64,000 nucleotides of DNA, taken from contig NZ_JFCA01000025.1 in NCBI RefSeq assembly GCF_000612585.1, positions 1-64,000 on the forward strand, given 5' to 3'. The notes under the pieces were generated by a model, which saw only the letters and a program-made list of their open reading frames with translations, was not told where the DNA came from and did no database searches. Positions 6,578 through 16,825 of the stretch are shown here, one piece after another. A program made the position numbers and the translations under genes. Source of the stretch: Pseudomonas sp. CHM02 (GTDB lineage: Bacteria > Pseudomonadota > Gammaproteobacteria > Pseudomonadales > Pseudomonadaceae). Within the stretch, counting starts at the first letter, position 1. Each line of letters begins with the position of its first letter.

Positions 6578-9229
6578 TCATGCCTCGCGCTCCAGGCCAG
6601 GCTGTGTCGGCAAGGGTAGGAACAAGGTGATGCAGGTGCCACGCCCTTCAATACCGTCGGCCACGCTGATATGCCCACCGTGGGCACCGACCATGCCCTG
6701 GCAGATCGCCAGGCCCAGGCCCGTGCCCTGCCCGCCGCGGTCACCGCGTGCAGCGGTGTAGAACATGTCGAAAATTTTCGCGCGCTCGTCCTCGGGAATT
6801 CCTGGCCCCTCATCGGCCACGGCAAAAAACAGCTGGTTGTCCGACACGCCGGCGCTCAGTTGCAAGCGACCTTGAGCCGGCGAAAAGCGTGCGGCGTTCT
6901 CCAGCACATTGACCAGTGCCTGTTCGATCAACGCGGCGTGCACATACAACAAGGGCAACTCGGGCGGCACATCGGTACTCACCTGCAGCGGCGCCAGCAC
7001 CGCACGCAGACGGCCGAGGGCGCTGCCGACGATGTCGCCTGGCGACACCCAGTCCCGTGCCAGTTTCAACGCACCGTGGCCGAGACGCGTCATGTCCAGC
7101 AAGTTCTGGATATAGCGGTCGAGGCGCTCGGCCTCATCGCGGGTGCCTTCGAGCAACTCGCGGCGATCCTCCAGAGGGATCGCTTCACCGAGTGCCAGCA
7201 GGCTATCGATGCTGCCGCGCATGGAGGTCAGCGGTGTACGCAGATCGTGGGACACTGAAGCCAGCAAGGCGCTGCGCAGTTGCTCGGTTTCGCCGTGCAG
7301 CCGCGCGGACTCCAGCTCCTGAGCCAATTGCGCCCGCGCCAGCGCCTGGGCCAGCGGCTGGCTCAAGGCCGTGAGCAAGCGACGGCGTTGGCCGCTCAAC
7401 TCCAGGCCCGGTTTGGGGCTGACGCCCAGCAAACCCAGCGGGCCTTCCTCGCCCGACAACGGCCACCACCACCAACGCCCAAATGGCAACGTGCCGGTGC
7501 CCATGCCCGCCGGCTGGTCATGCTGCCAGGCCCAATCGGCGGCGGCACGCTCGGCTTCGCTAAGGGTCAGCGGGCCGCCGGTCTCGATCGTCCAACCACC
7601 CTGACCGTCGCGATTGACCAGGCACAGGTCGAGGTCGCTCCAACCTTCCAAGTGATGCGCCGCGGCACTGATCACCGCCTGGCGATCGGTGGCCGCGGTG
7701 AGTTTGCGTGACAGGTCGAGCAGTTCGCTGGTCTCTTCCTGGGTGTCGCGCAACGCCTGCAACTGGCGACGCTGGCGCGCAGCCAGGTTGCCGGTCAGCG
7801 CCGCCATCAACAGGAAGAACAACAGGGTCAGCACGTCTTCTTCGCGCTGGATGGCGAAGGAAAAATTCGGTGGGATAAACAGAAAGTCGTACGTCATGAA
7901 CGACAACGCCGCACACACCAGCGAGGGCCCCAGGCTGCTGCGCACCGCCACCAGCAATACCGCGGCCAGGAACACCAGCGAGATGTTCGGCAGCGGCAAG
8001 ACGCTGGACACCGCCCACGCCACCGCCGCCGCCACCACCGTCGCCACGACCGCGAGGGCGTAGTCGAACCACACCAGCCCACGCACATTCGGCAAACGTG
8101 GCGGTGCAGGGATGTCGTCGCTGTCGAGGACGTTGATTTCCAAGCCGCGCGCATTGCGCAGCAAACGCGCGGCCAGGCCACCGCCGAACAACCGACGCCG
8201 CCAACGCATCCGCGATTGCCCCACCAGCAACAGGCTGGCACGGCGTTCGGCGGCGTGCTGGATCAGCGTCTTGGCCACCTCCCCCGCCCGCAACAACACT
8301 ACCTCGCCGCCCAGGCGTTCGGCCAGTTGCTGGGCATTTTGCAGGCGTAGCCGCGACTGCTCATCCCGCGCCCGGCCGTTGTCGATATGCACCAGGCTCC
8401 ACGGCAAATGACGACGCTGGGCAACCCGGCTGGCATGGCGTACCAGGCGCTCGGCCTGCGCATCGCCATCCACACCCACCAGCAAGCGACCACGCACCGC
8501 CGGCGCGGCCTGGCCGAGTTGGCGATAGCCCTGGGCCAAATCATCATCGACGTGGGCAGCGGCGGTTTGCATCGCCAACTCGCGCAGGGCCATGAGGTTG
8601 GTCTGGGTGAAAAACGCATCGATGGCCGCGCGGGCCTGTTCTGGCACATAGACCTTGCCGTCGCGCAGGCGCTCCAGCAACTCGCGGGAGGGCAGGTCGA
8701 TCAGCAGCAGTTCGTCGGCCTCTTGCAGCACCCAGTCCGGCAGGGTTTCGCGCACCTGCACGCCGGTGATGCCGCGCACCTGGTCGTTGAGGCTTTCCAA
8801 GTGCTGGACGTTGACCGTGGTAAACACGTTGATGCCCGCGGCGAGCAGTTCCTGGATGTCTTGCCAGCGCTTTTCGTGGCGGCTGCCGGGGGCGTTGCTG
8901 TGGGCCAGCTCGTCCACCAGCACCAGCTTGGGCTTGGCGACGAGCAGGCCGTCGAGGTCCATTTCTTCGAGCATCACGCCGCGGTATTCACTGCGCAGCA
9001 GAGGCTGTTGCGGCAGGCCGCTGAGCAAGGCTTCGGTTTCGGCACGGCCGTGGGTTTCGACCACGCCGGCGATCAGGCGCACACCCTGGCGCAACTGCGT
9101 GTGCGCGGCCTGGAGCATGGCGTAGGTCTTGCCCACACCGGGTGCGGCGCCAAGGAAAACTTTGAGCCGGCCACGGCCGTGCCGGGGCAGATCGGCTAAC
9201 AGGGCGTCGGCGCGGCCGGAGTCGCTCAT
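6578..9229 (-). CDS. kdpD: KdpD potassium/turgor sensor histidine kinase
   Basis: The 883-residue protein has the full KdpD architecture. An N-terminal KdpD domain has a Walker A-like GAAPGVGKTY (about residues 27-36) and the DELAHSNAPGSRH segment. A universal-stress-like domain follows (about 245-370), then four membrane helices (about 395-500) and a GAF-like region. The dimerisation helix SVSHDLRTPLTSM has the phosphorylated His at position 661, and the ATPase domain has N and G boxes (LENAARFS, DEGPGIPE, GTGLGLAI). It senses low potassium or ionic strength at the inner membrane and controls KdpE. The gene follows kdpC after a 125-base gap that contains a REPIN, so its expression may be partly uncoupled from kdpFABC. 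Confidence 0.97.
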   Translation of the reverse strand: MSDSGRADALLADLPRHGRGRLKVFLGAAPGVGKTYAMLQAAHTQLRQGVRLIAGVVETHGRAETEALLSGLPQQPLLRSEYRGVMLEEMDLDGLLVAKPKLVLVDELAHSNAPGSRHEKRWQDIQELLAAGINVFTTVNVQHLESLNDQVRGITGVQVRETLPDWVLQEADELLLIDLPSRELLERLRDGKVYVPEQARAAIDAFFTQTNLMALRELAMQTAAAHVDDDLAQGYRQLGQAAPAVRGRLLVGVDGDAQAERLVRHASRVAQRRHLPWSLVHIDNGRARDEQSRLRLQNAQQLAERLGGEVVLLRAGEVAKTLIQHAAERRASLLLVGQSRMRWRRRLFGGGLAARLLRNARGLEINVLDSDDIPAPPRLPNVRGLVWFDYALAVVATVVAAAVAWAVSSVLPLPNISLVFLAAVLLVAVRSSLGPSLVCAALSFMTYDFLFIPPNFSFAIQREEDVLTLLFFLLMAALTGNLAARQRRQLQALRDTQEETSELLDLSRKLTAATDRQAVISAAAHHLEGWSDLDLCLVNRDGQGGWTIETGGPLTLSEAERAAADWAWQHDQPAGMGTGTLPFGRWWWWPLSGEEGPLGLLGVSPKPGLELSGQRRRLLTALSQPLAQALARAQLAQELESARLHGETEQLRSALLASVSHDLRTPLTSMRGSIDSLLALGEAIPLEDRRELLEGTRDEAERLDRYIQNLLDMTRLGHGALKLARDWVSPGDIVGSALGRLRAVLAPLQVSTDVPPELPLLYVHAALIEQALVNVLENAARFSPAQGRLQLSAGVSDNQLFFAVADEGPGIPEDERAKIFDMFYTAARGDRGGQGTGLGLAICQGMVGAHGGHISVADGIEGRGTCITLFLPLPTQPGLEREA

Positions 9230-9270
9230 GCGCTGGGGTTCCTTCAGGTATTTATCGGGTGTACTTCAGG

Positions 9271-9346
9271 CCGCCATCGCGGGCAAGCCAGCTCCCACAG
9301 GGGAATGCATTCCAACTGTGGGAGCTGGCTTGCCCGCGATGACGGC
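9271..9346. repeat. REPIN between kdpC and kdpD
   Basis: An inverted REP pair (GCGGGCAAGCCAGCTCCCAC and its complement) is separated by about 17 bases. It occupies most of the kdpC-kdpD intergenic space within an otherwise tight operon. In the transcript it would fold into a strong hairpin. Confidence 0.9.
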
Positions 9347-9354
9347 GCTACTGC

Positions 9355-9900
9355 CTACAACTTTTCCAGGGCCATGTTCAGCGCCAGCACGTTCACGACA
9401 GGCGGGCCCACCCACGGGCTTTCGATGTGTTCATCCAGCAACCGTTGCAAGGTTGCCACCGGCACATTCCGCGCCGTGGCCACTCGCGCCAGTTGATAGG
9501 CAATCGCCTCTGGCGGCAAGTGTGGATCAAGACCGCTGCCAGAGGTAGTCAGCGACGCCAAAGGCACAGGTCCCTGGCTGGGCACCAGCTGTTTGTTCGC
9601 ATCCTCGAAGATACGCGTCGCCAGCGCCGGGTTGCTTGGGCCCAGGTTACTGGCGCTGCTGGAAACCGTGGCAAAAGCGCCGGCCGATGGGCGTGGGTGG
9701 AACCAGTTGTCGCCGGTAAAGTCCTGGGCGATCAGGCTGGAGCCGCGCACTTTGCCGCTGTCGTCGCGCACCAGGCTGCCATTGGCCTGGTCCGAGAACG
9801 TCACTTGGGCGACGCCGGTCACTACCAGCGGGTAAGCGACGCCGGTGATCAGGGTCATGAGCACCAGCAGGCTCAGGGCCGGGCGGATCATGTTGGACAT
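9355..9900 (-). CDS. kdpC: KdpC, potassium-transporting ATPase subunit C
   Basis: The 181-residue protein starts [20 protein letters not shown], a single N-terminal membrane helix, followed by the periplasmic KdpC domain with the motifs [19 protein letters not shown] and [10 protein letters not shown]. KdpC is the accessory subunit of the KdpFABC pump that stabilises the complex. The start at 9900 has a GAGGAATC ribosome site upstream, so the longer open frame back to 9954 was not used. It lies 64 bases after kdpB. Confidence 0.95.
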   Translation of the reverse strand: MSNMIRPALSLLVLMTLITGVAYPLVVTGVAQVTFSDQANGSLVRDDSGKVRGSSLIAQDFTGDNWFHPRPSAGAFATVSSSASNLGPSNPALATRIFEDANKQLVPSQGPVPLASLTTSGSGLDPHLPPEAIAYQLARVATARNVPVATLQRLLDEHIESPWVGPPVVNVLALNMALEKL

Positions 9901-9964
9901 ATCGGATTCCTCAATTCGGTCATTGCGACCTGTGGGCACCCACCGGGCGCCCACAGGAATAGGG

Positions 9965-12028
<2,064 letters not shown>

Positions 12029-12037
12029 ATCCCTTTA

Positions 12038-13732
12038 CTAGAAGCCCATGCTCAAGTGTTCAGCAATGGGACCTAACGCCAGCGTCGGCAGGAAGGTCAG
12101 GCCGCCCACCAGCAAAATGGTCACGGTCAACAGGGTCACGAACAGCGGGCCATGAGTCGGGAAGCTGTTCTGGCCAATCGGTGCGGTCTTCTTCATTGCC
12201 AGGCTGCCGGCCAGGGCCAGTACCGGAAGGATGTAGCCGAAGCGGCCGATCAACATGCCCAGGCCCAGCATCAGGTTGTGGAACGGGGTGTTGGCGCTGA
12301 AGCCGCCGAACGCCGAACCGTTGTTGGCACTCGCCGAGGTGTAGGCGTACAGCAATTGGCTGAAGCCGTGAGGGCCGGGGTTACTGATGGCGCCGGCCGG
12401 GCCCGGCAGGCTCGCGGCGATAGCGCCGAGGACCAACACGCCAACCGGCATCACCAGCAGAGTCACCACCAACAATTGCACTTCCTTGGCCTGCAGCTTC
12501 TTGCCCAGGTATTCCGGGGTGCGGCCGATCATCAGGCCGGCGAGGAACACCGCAATCAGCACGTTGAGCAACATGCCGTACATGCCGGCGCCGACGCCGC
12601 CGAAGATCACTTCGCCGACCATCATGTTGACCAGCGCGACCATGCCGCTGAGGGGGTTGAGGCTGTCCTGCATGCCGTTGACCGAACCGTTGGAAGCCGC
12701 CGTCGTTGTCACCGACCACAGCACCGTACCGGCAGTGCCGAAGCGTGCTTCCTTACCTTCCAGCGGCGCGGTTTGCTCCACGGCCGGATTGCTCAGGGTC
12801 GGGTTGGGCTGGTATTCGGCCCACAGCGAGGTCGCGCCGCCGATGATGAACAACGCCAGCATGCAGCCGAGAATCGCGCGGCTCTGGCGCAGGTCTTTCA
12901 CGTAGTGGCCGAAGGTGAACACCAGCGCTACCGGGATCAGGATGATCGCCGCCAACTCGAACAGGTTGGCCCAGGCAGTCGGGTCTTCAAACGGGTGCGC
13001 CGAGTTGACACCGAAGAAGCCGCCGCCGTTGGTGCCCAATTGCTTGATCGCAATCTGGCTGGCGGCCGGGCCCAGGGGGATCACTTGATCAACACCCTGC
13101 ATGGTCACGGCATCCACGTAATGGGCGAAGGTTTGCGGCACGCCCTGCCACACCAGGAACAACGCCAGCACCAGGCACAACGGCAGCAGGCCGTAGAGGG
13201 TGGCGCGGGTCATATCGACCCAGAAGTTGCCCAATGTCTTGGTGGATTTGCGTCCGATCCCACGACAAAGAGCAACAAGCACTGCCAGACCGGTCGCCGC
13301 GCTGACGAAGTTCTGCACGGTCAGGCCGGCCATCTGGCTGAGGTAGCTCAGGGACGCCTCACCACTGTAGGACTGCCAGTTAGTGTTGGTCATGAAACTG
13401 ACCGCGGTGTTGAAGGCCAGGGTCCATTCCTGACCTGGCAATTTCTGTGGGTTCAGTGGGAGATAGTCCTGGAACAACAGGATCGCGAACAACAGCAAAA
13501 AGCCCGCGAGGTTGAAAGCGAGCAAGGCCAGCATGTATTTCTGCCAGCTCTGTTCCTGATGCTCGTCCACGCCCGACAGGCGATAACAGGCGCGTTCGAC
13601 AGGGCCGAAGACCGGCGTGAGCCAGGTGCGCTGCCCTTCCATCACCTTGTAATAGAACCGCCCCAGGAACGGTGCCGGCACCAGCACCACCGCAAAAAAG
13701 GCAATGATCAGCCAATAGTCATAACTGTGCAT
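12038..13732 (-). CDS. kdpA: KdpA, potassium-binding channel subunit
   Basis: The 564-residue inner-membrane protein has about ten membrane helices and repeated selectivity-filter-like segments, such as FMTNTNWQSYSGE, GTNGGGFFGVNSAHPFE and SASANNGSAFGGF. These are the four pseudo-symmetric potassium filter loops known in KdpA. It binds and conducts potassium in the Kdp pump. The ATG at 13732 lies nine bases after the kdpF stop codon. Length agrees with the family (about 560 residues). Confidence 0.97.
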   Translation of the reverse strand: MHSYDYWLIIAFFAVVLVPAPFLGRFYYKVMEGQRTWLTPVFGPVERACYRLSGVDEHQEQSWQKYMLALLAFNLAGFLLLFAILLFQDYLPLNPQKLPGQEWTLAFNTAVSFMTNTNWQSYSGEASLSYLSQMAGLTVQNFVSAATGLAVLVALCRGIGRKSTKTLGNFWVDMTRATLYGLLPLCLVLALFLVWQGVPQTFAHYVDAVTMQGVDQVIPLGPAASQIAIKQLGTNGGGFFGVNSAHPFEDPTAWANLFELAAIILIPVALVFTFGHYVKDLRQSRAILGCMLALFIIGGATSLWAEYQPNPTLSNPAVEQTAPLEGKEARFGTAGTVLWSVTTTAASNGSVNGMQDSLNPLSGMVALVNMMVGEVIFGGVGAGMYGMLLNVLIAVFLAGLMIGRTPEYLGKKLQAKEVQLLVVTLLVMPVGVLVLGAIAASLPGPAGAISNPGPHGFSQLLYAYTSASANNGSAFGGFSANTPFHNLMLGLGMLIGRFGYILPVLALAGSLAMKKTAPIGQNSFPTHGPLFVTLLTVTILLVGGLTFLPTLALGPIAEHLSMGF

Positions 13733-13741
13733 GGCCCGCTC

Positions 13742-13831
13742 CTAGTTCCGATCCGCGCGTAACAGCGCAACCAGCAGATAAATGAACAGCGCCACAGCCA
13801 ATAGCAGTGACACCCCGTCCAGAACGCTCAT
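13742..13831 (-). CDS. kdpF: KdpF, 29-residue Kdp subunit
   Basis: This very short gene encodes MSVLDGVSLLLAVALF followed by IYLLVALLRADRN, a single membrane helix with a short charged tail. It is preceded by a GGAGAAA ribosome site and is followed directly by kdpA. KdpF is known as the small lipid-like stabilising subunit of the Kdp complex; size, hydrophobicity and position all fit. It is the first gene of the operon, so the kdp promoter must lie upstream of 13831. Confidence 0.92.
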   Translation of the reverse strand: MSVLDGVSLLLAVALFIYLLVALLRADRN

Positions 13832-13887
13832 GGAAGTTTCTCCGTTTAGCGGCGAGTGCCGCGTGTGGGGCAATTGTCGGCAGGAGT

Positions 13888-13940
13888 GGCGTAAAGGAAC
13901 GAGAGCGAGGGAGTGGGTGGGGCGTAAAGACGGCGTAAAG
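13888..13940 (-). promoter_or_regulatory. Three phased CTTTACGCC repeats upstream of kdpF (candidate KdpE sites)
   Basis: On the minus strand the nonamer CTTTACGCC occurs at 13888-13896, 13921-13929 and 13932-13940. The starts are 11 and 33 bases apart, so all three lie on the same helix face, 57-109 bases upstream of the kdpF start. Response-regulator sites are commonly direct repeats with 10-11 base spacing, and a TTTAC-rich KdpE site is known in E. coli. Assignment to KdpE is an inference from position. Confidence 0.5.
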
Positions 13941-13986
13941 AGTGGGTTTATGCGGGGTTTACAGGGGGATTTTTGGTGAGTTTGAG

Positions 13987-14082
13987 GCCCTCATCGCGGG
14001 CAAGCCCGGCTCCCACACTGGACCGTGTTTGGGCAGGATATGCGCGGTCCACTGTGGGAGCGGGCTTGCCCGCGAAGGCGCC
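13987..14082. repeat. REPIN in the kdp/permease intergenic region
   Basis: The inverted REP arms GCGGGCAAGCCCGGCTCCCAC and GTGGGAGCGGGCTTGCCCGC are about 35 bases apart. The left arm carries an extra C-G compared with other copies. Confidence 0.88.
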
Positions 14083-14244
14083 GGCTGAATCAACACAGCA
14101 CTTATCTGGTGCAACACAGGGGAAATTCAAACGCCAAACCGTTCCCGTGGCGACACTTGCACCGCTTTACGACAATGATTCCCATCCTGGCATGTCCGCT
14201 GCAACACCTTGAATCATTCCAACCGGTTCAGGGAGAGCAACACA

Positions 14245-15609
14245 ATGAACACACAACTCAAACCCACCTTGGGCACCCTGCACTTATGGGGTATCGCCGT
14301 CGGCCTGGTCATTTCCGGTGAATACTTCGGCTGGAGCTATGGCTGGGGCGTCGCCGGGACGCTGGGCTTCCTGGTGACCTCCCTGATGGTGGCCGCGATG
14401 TACACCTGCTTCATCTTCAGTTTCACCGAACTGACGACTGCGATTCCTCACGCCGGCGGGCCGTTTGCCTACAGCCGGCGTGCCTTCGGAGAGAAAGGCG
14501 GCTTGATCGCCGGGCTCGCGACATTGATCGAATTCGTCTTCGCGCCCCCCGCGATCGCCTTGGCCATCGGCGCTTACCTGAATGTGCAGTTTCCAGCGCT
14601 GGACCCGAAACACGCCGCCGTCGGTGCCTATATCGTGTTCATGGGCCTGAATATCCTCGGCGTGAAACTCGCCGCCACCTTCGAACTGGTGGTGTGCGTG
14701 CTTGCCGTCGCTGAATTGCTGGTGTTCATGGGCGTGGTGGCGCCCGCCTTCAGCTTCAGCAACTTCGCTCTTAATGGCTGGGCCGGTTCCGACACATTCG
14801 GCGCGCCAGCGATTGCCGGGATGTTTGCCGCGATCCCGTTCGCCATCTGGTTCTTCCTCGCCATCGAAGGCGCGGCCATGGCCGCCGAAGAAGCCAAAGA
14901 CCCGAAGCGCACCATTCCAAAAGCCTACATCAGCGGCATCCTGACCCTGGTGATCCTGGCCATGGGCGTGATGTTCTTTGCCGGCGGCGTGGGCGATTGG
15001 CGCACCCTGTCGAACATCAACGACCCGTTGCCACAAGCCATGAAAACGGTGGTCGGCGATAGCTCCGGCTGGCTGCACATGCTGGTATGGATCGGCCTGT
15101 TTGGCCTGGTGGCGAGTTTCCACGGCATCATCCTCGGCTACTCGCGCCAATTCTTCGCCCTGGCCCGCGCCGGTTACCTGCCATCTTTCCTCGCCAAATT
15201 GTCGCGCTTTCAGACTCCCCACCGAGCAATCATTGCCGGCGGCGTGGTGGGTATCGCGGCGATCTACAGCGATGGCCTGATCAACCTGGGCGGCATGACG
15301 CTGACCGCCGCGATGATCACCATGGCGGTATTCGGCGCCATCGTGATGTACATCATGAGCATGCTCAGCCTGTTCAAACTGCGTAAGACCGAACCCCTGC
15401 TGGAACGCACCTTCCGCGCACCGGGTTACCCCATCGTGCCGGGCATTGCGCTGGTGCTGGCGGTGGTGTGCCTGGTGGCCATGGCCTGGTTCAACGCGCT
15501 GATCGGGTTGATCTTCCTGGGCTTCATGGTGGTGGGGTTCGCCTACTTCCAGATGACCGCGCAAGACCGTGCCGATGCGCCAGCGGATGCGATGTTGACC
15601 GGGCTCTGA
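14245..15609 (+). CDS. eat: Ethanolamine permease-type amino acid/amine transporter
   Basis: The 454-residue APC-superfamily transporter has about 12 membrane helices. The N-terminus LWGIAVGLVISGEYFGWSYGWG and segments such as PHAGGPFAYSRRAFG and AIEGAAMAAEEAKDPKRTIP are characteristic of ethanolamine permeases that import ethanolamine across the inner membrane. The ATG at 14245 is preceded by GGGAGAG at a good distance. Genes for ethanolamine ammonia-lyase (eutBC) often follow it in Pseudomonas but are not here, so substrate use would depend on genes elsewhere. Specificity for ethanolamine rather than another amine is a family inference. Confidence 0.82.
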   Translation: MNTQLKPTLGTLHLWGIAVGLVISGEYFGWSYGWGVAGTLGFLVTSLMVAAMYTCFIFSFTELTTAIPHAGGPFAYSRRAFGEKGGLIAGLATLIEFVFAPPAIALAIGAYLNVQFPALDPKHAAVGAYIVFMGLNILGVKLAATFELVVCVLAVAELLVFMGVVAPAFSFSNFALNGWAGSDTFGAPAIAGMFAAIPFAIWFFLAIEGAAMAAEEAKDPKRTIPKAYISGILTLVILAMGVMFFAGGVGDWRTLSNINDPLPQAMKTVVGDSSGWLHMLVWIGLFGLVASFHGIILGYSRQFFALARAGYLPSFLAKLSRFQTPHRAIIAGGVVGIAAIYSDGLINLGGMTLTAAMITMAVFGAIVMYIMSMLSLFKLRKTEPLLERTFRAPGYPIVPGIALVLAVVCLVAMAWFNALIGLIFLGFMVVGFAYFQMTAQDRADAPADAMLTGL

Positions 15610-15676
15610 TCTACTAAGAGGCAGAACGGGCCTACACTGAACTAGTAAGAAAGCCCGTCACTCAAAGCAGTTATTA

Positions 15677-15698
15677 CCGTGGGAAAACTCTCCCACGG
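15677..15698 (+). promoter_or_regulatory. Perfect hairpin in the leader of the DUF2897 gene
   Basis: CCGTGGGA and TCCCACGG form an eight-base perfect stem with a six-base loop, 24 bases before the start codon at 15722. No T-run follows, so it is not a standard terminator. It could end the permease transcript or shape translation of the small gene. Confidence 0.45.
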
Positions 15699-15721
15699 CA
15701 ATCTGCCTCAAGGAGAGCGTT

Positions 15722-15889
15722 ATGCCGTGGTATGCATGGTTGATATTAGTGGTCGCCATCGGGTCGATCGTCGGTGGACTGATGATGCTGCGTGACAGCG
15801 CCAACAAAGTGGAACTCACCGACGAACAACGCAAGCGCGTGGCCGAGCGCAATGCGCAGGCGGATGCCAAGGATGCGCAGGATCGCTAA
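15722..15889 (+). CDS. DUF2897 small membrane protein
   Basis: A 55-residue gene begins MPWYAWLILVVAIGSIVGGL, one membrane helix, followed by the charged tail MLRDSANKVELTDEQRKR that runs on in helical Glu/Arg/Ala-rich sequence. This matches the DUF2897 family as I know it from Pseudomonas. A strong AAGGAGAG ribosome site precedes the ATG. It has no known function. It sits downstream of the permease on the same strand with 112 bases between. Confidence 0.82.
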   Translation: MPWYAWLILVVAIGSIVGGLMMLRDSANKVELTDEQRKRVAERNAQADAKDAQDR

Positions 15890-15909
15890 TCCGCATTGAC
15901 GTACTTATT

Positions 15910-15949
15910 GTAGTGAGCGGGCTTGCCTGCGCTGGGCTGCGAAGCAGCC
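15910..15949. repeat. Single degenerate REP with adjacent hairpin
   Basis: The sequence GAGCGGGCTTGCCTGCGC matches one REP arm but the partner arm is missing. It is followed directly by a seven-base perfect hairpin, GGGCTGC-GAA-GCAGCCC (15933-15949), between two convergent genes, which may act as a transcription end point for either. Confidence 0.6.
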
Positions 15950-15961
15950 CCCTTATCGGCC

Positions 15962-16810
15962 CTACTCCCAATCCGCCTTGGCAATCTGCAACCCGTGCTG
16001 CCCCTTGTAGGCAGCACGTTCCGGCTGACTCCAGCCGCCCAGTAGCGCATCCTCCAACCTATAAATCTCCACCCCCAACGGACGACACACCGTCAGCGGG
16101 TCCTGTGCATCCGGCCCCCACATCGGCAGCGACAAATCTCCACCGGGGCACGTCGACAACGCACACAGCAAATCAATCTCGGCAAAAAATTCCAGGTAAT
16201 CGCCCTTCTGCGCCGGGCAGGCCTTCATGAAATACATGTCGTCATGATTCAGGCCTGTGCACTGGAAAATATTCAGCACGTCATGCACGTCGAATTCCGT
16301 CAGGCCGTGGGGTAAAACCGCGCGGGTCAGGTTCGAATGGCAATGGTGATGGAAGTCTTCACCGGTGAGCATGCGGTTCACATAGGGATCGCAACGGGTA
16401 CCGAGTAAATCGTGCAGGCGACCGCCGTGCTCATCGATACCGTAACCGGCCAGGCTGTCGTCGGTGATCGTCACCAAAGGGCGCAGAAACGGCAGGTTCG
16501 ACCACAAGCGGTCATGGGTGCTGACATGCGCGCCCTGCAACTGACGCGTACGCGCCGCCCACAAACGCTCGCGTGGGTCGTTGGCGTTCCACACGTTGAA
16601 ATCACCCACCTGCGGACCGACCGGCGTAGTCACGCGGAACACATGCCCGGCCGGTACCTTCCACGCCCTGCCCGTACGAATCGGCACTTCAAACTGCTCG
16701 ATCAGTGTGCGTTGCTGTTTTCGATCACGCACACGCTCGTAAAACGCCGTATCGACCTGCAACGCCGAACCTTTACTGACCTGATAAGCGGCCGGATAGT
16801 CTTTGTACAT
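15962..16810 (-). CDS. DUF1989 (urea carboxylase-associated) family protein
   Basis: The 282-residue protein has DUF1989 features: an early GRAWKVPAGHVFRV strand, QVGDFNVWNANDPRE, then HVSTHDRLWSNLPFLRPL, HHHCHSNL and a DVLNIFQCTGL segment. Several histidines and a cysteine (HCH) are candidate metal ligands. Related proteins sit beside urea carboxylase, but no such enzyme is encoded nearby. The gene lies 15 bases after the FCD-GntR gene, so both probably form one transcript controlled by that regulator. Its reaction is unknown. Confidence 0.8.
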   Translation of the reverse strand: MYKDYPAAYQVSKGSALQVDTAFYERVRDRKQQRTLIEQFEVPIRTGRAWKVPAGHVFRVTTPVGPQVGDFNVWNANDPRERLWAARTRQLQGAHVSTHDRLWSNLPFLRPLVTITDDSLAGYGIDEHGGRLHDLLGTRCDPYVNRMLTGEDFHHHCHSNLTRAVLPHGLTEFDVHDVLNIFQCTGLNHDDMYFMKACPAQKGDYLEFFAEIDLLCALSTCPGGDLSLPMWGPDAQDPLTVCRPLGVEIYRLEDALLGGWSQPERAAYKGQHGLQIAKADWE

Positions 16811-16825
16811 GATGCGGATCCTCGA

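Larger units (their letters stand above)
13832..14244. other. Divergent kdpF / ethanolamine permease control region
   Basis: This 413-base segment separates kdpF from the divergently transcribed permease. It holds the phased CTTTACGCC repeats near kdpF and a REPIN in the middle. The last 160 bases before the permease contain no pattern I can name. No convincing consensus sigma-70 promoter was seen for either gene. Confidence 0.6.
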
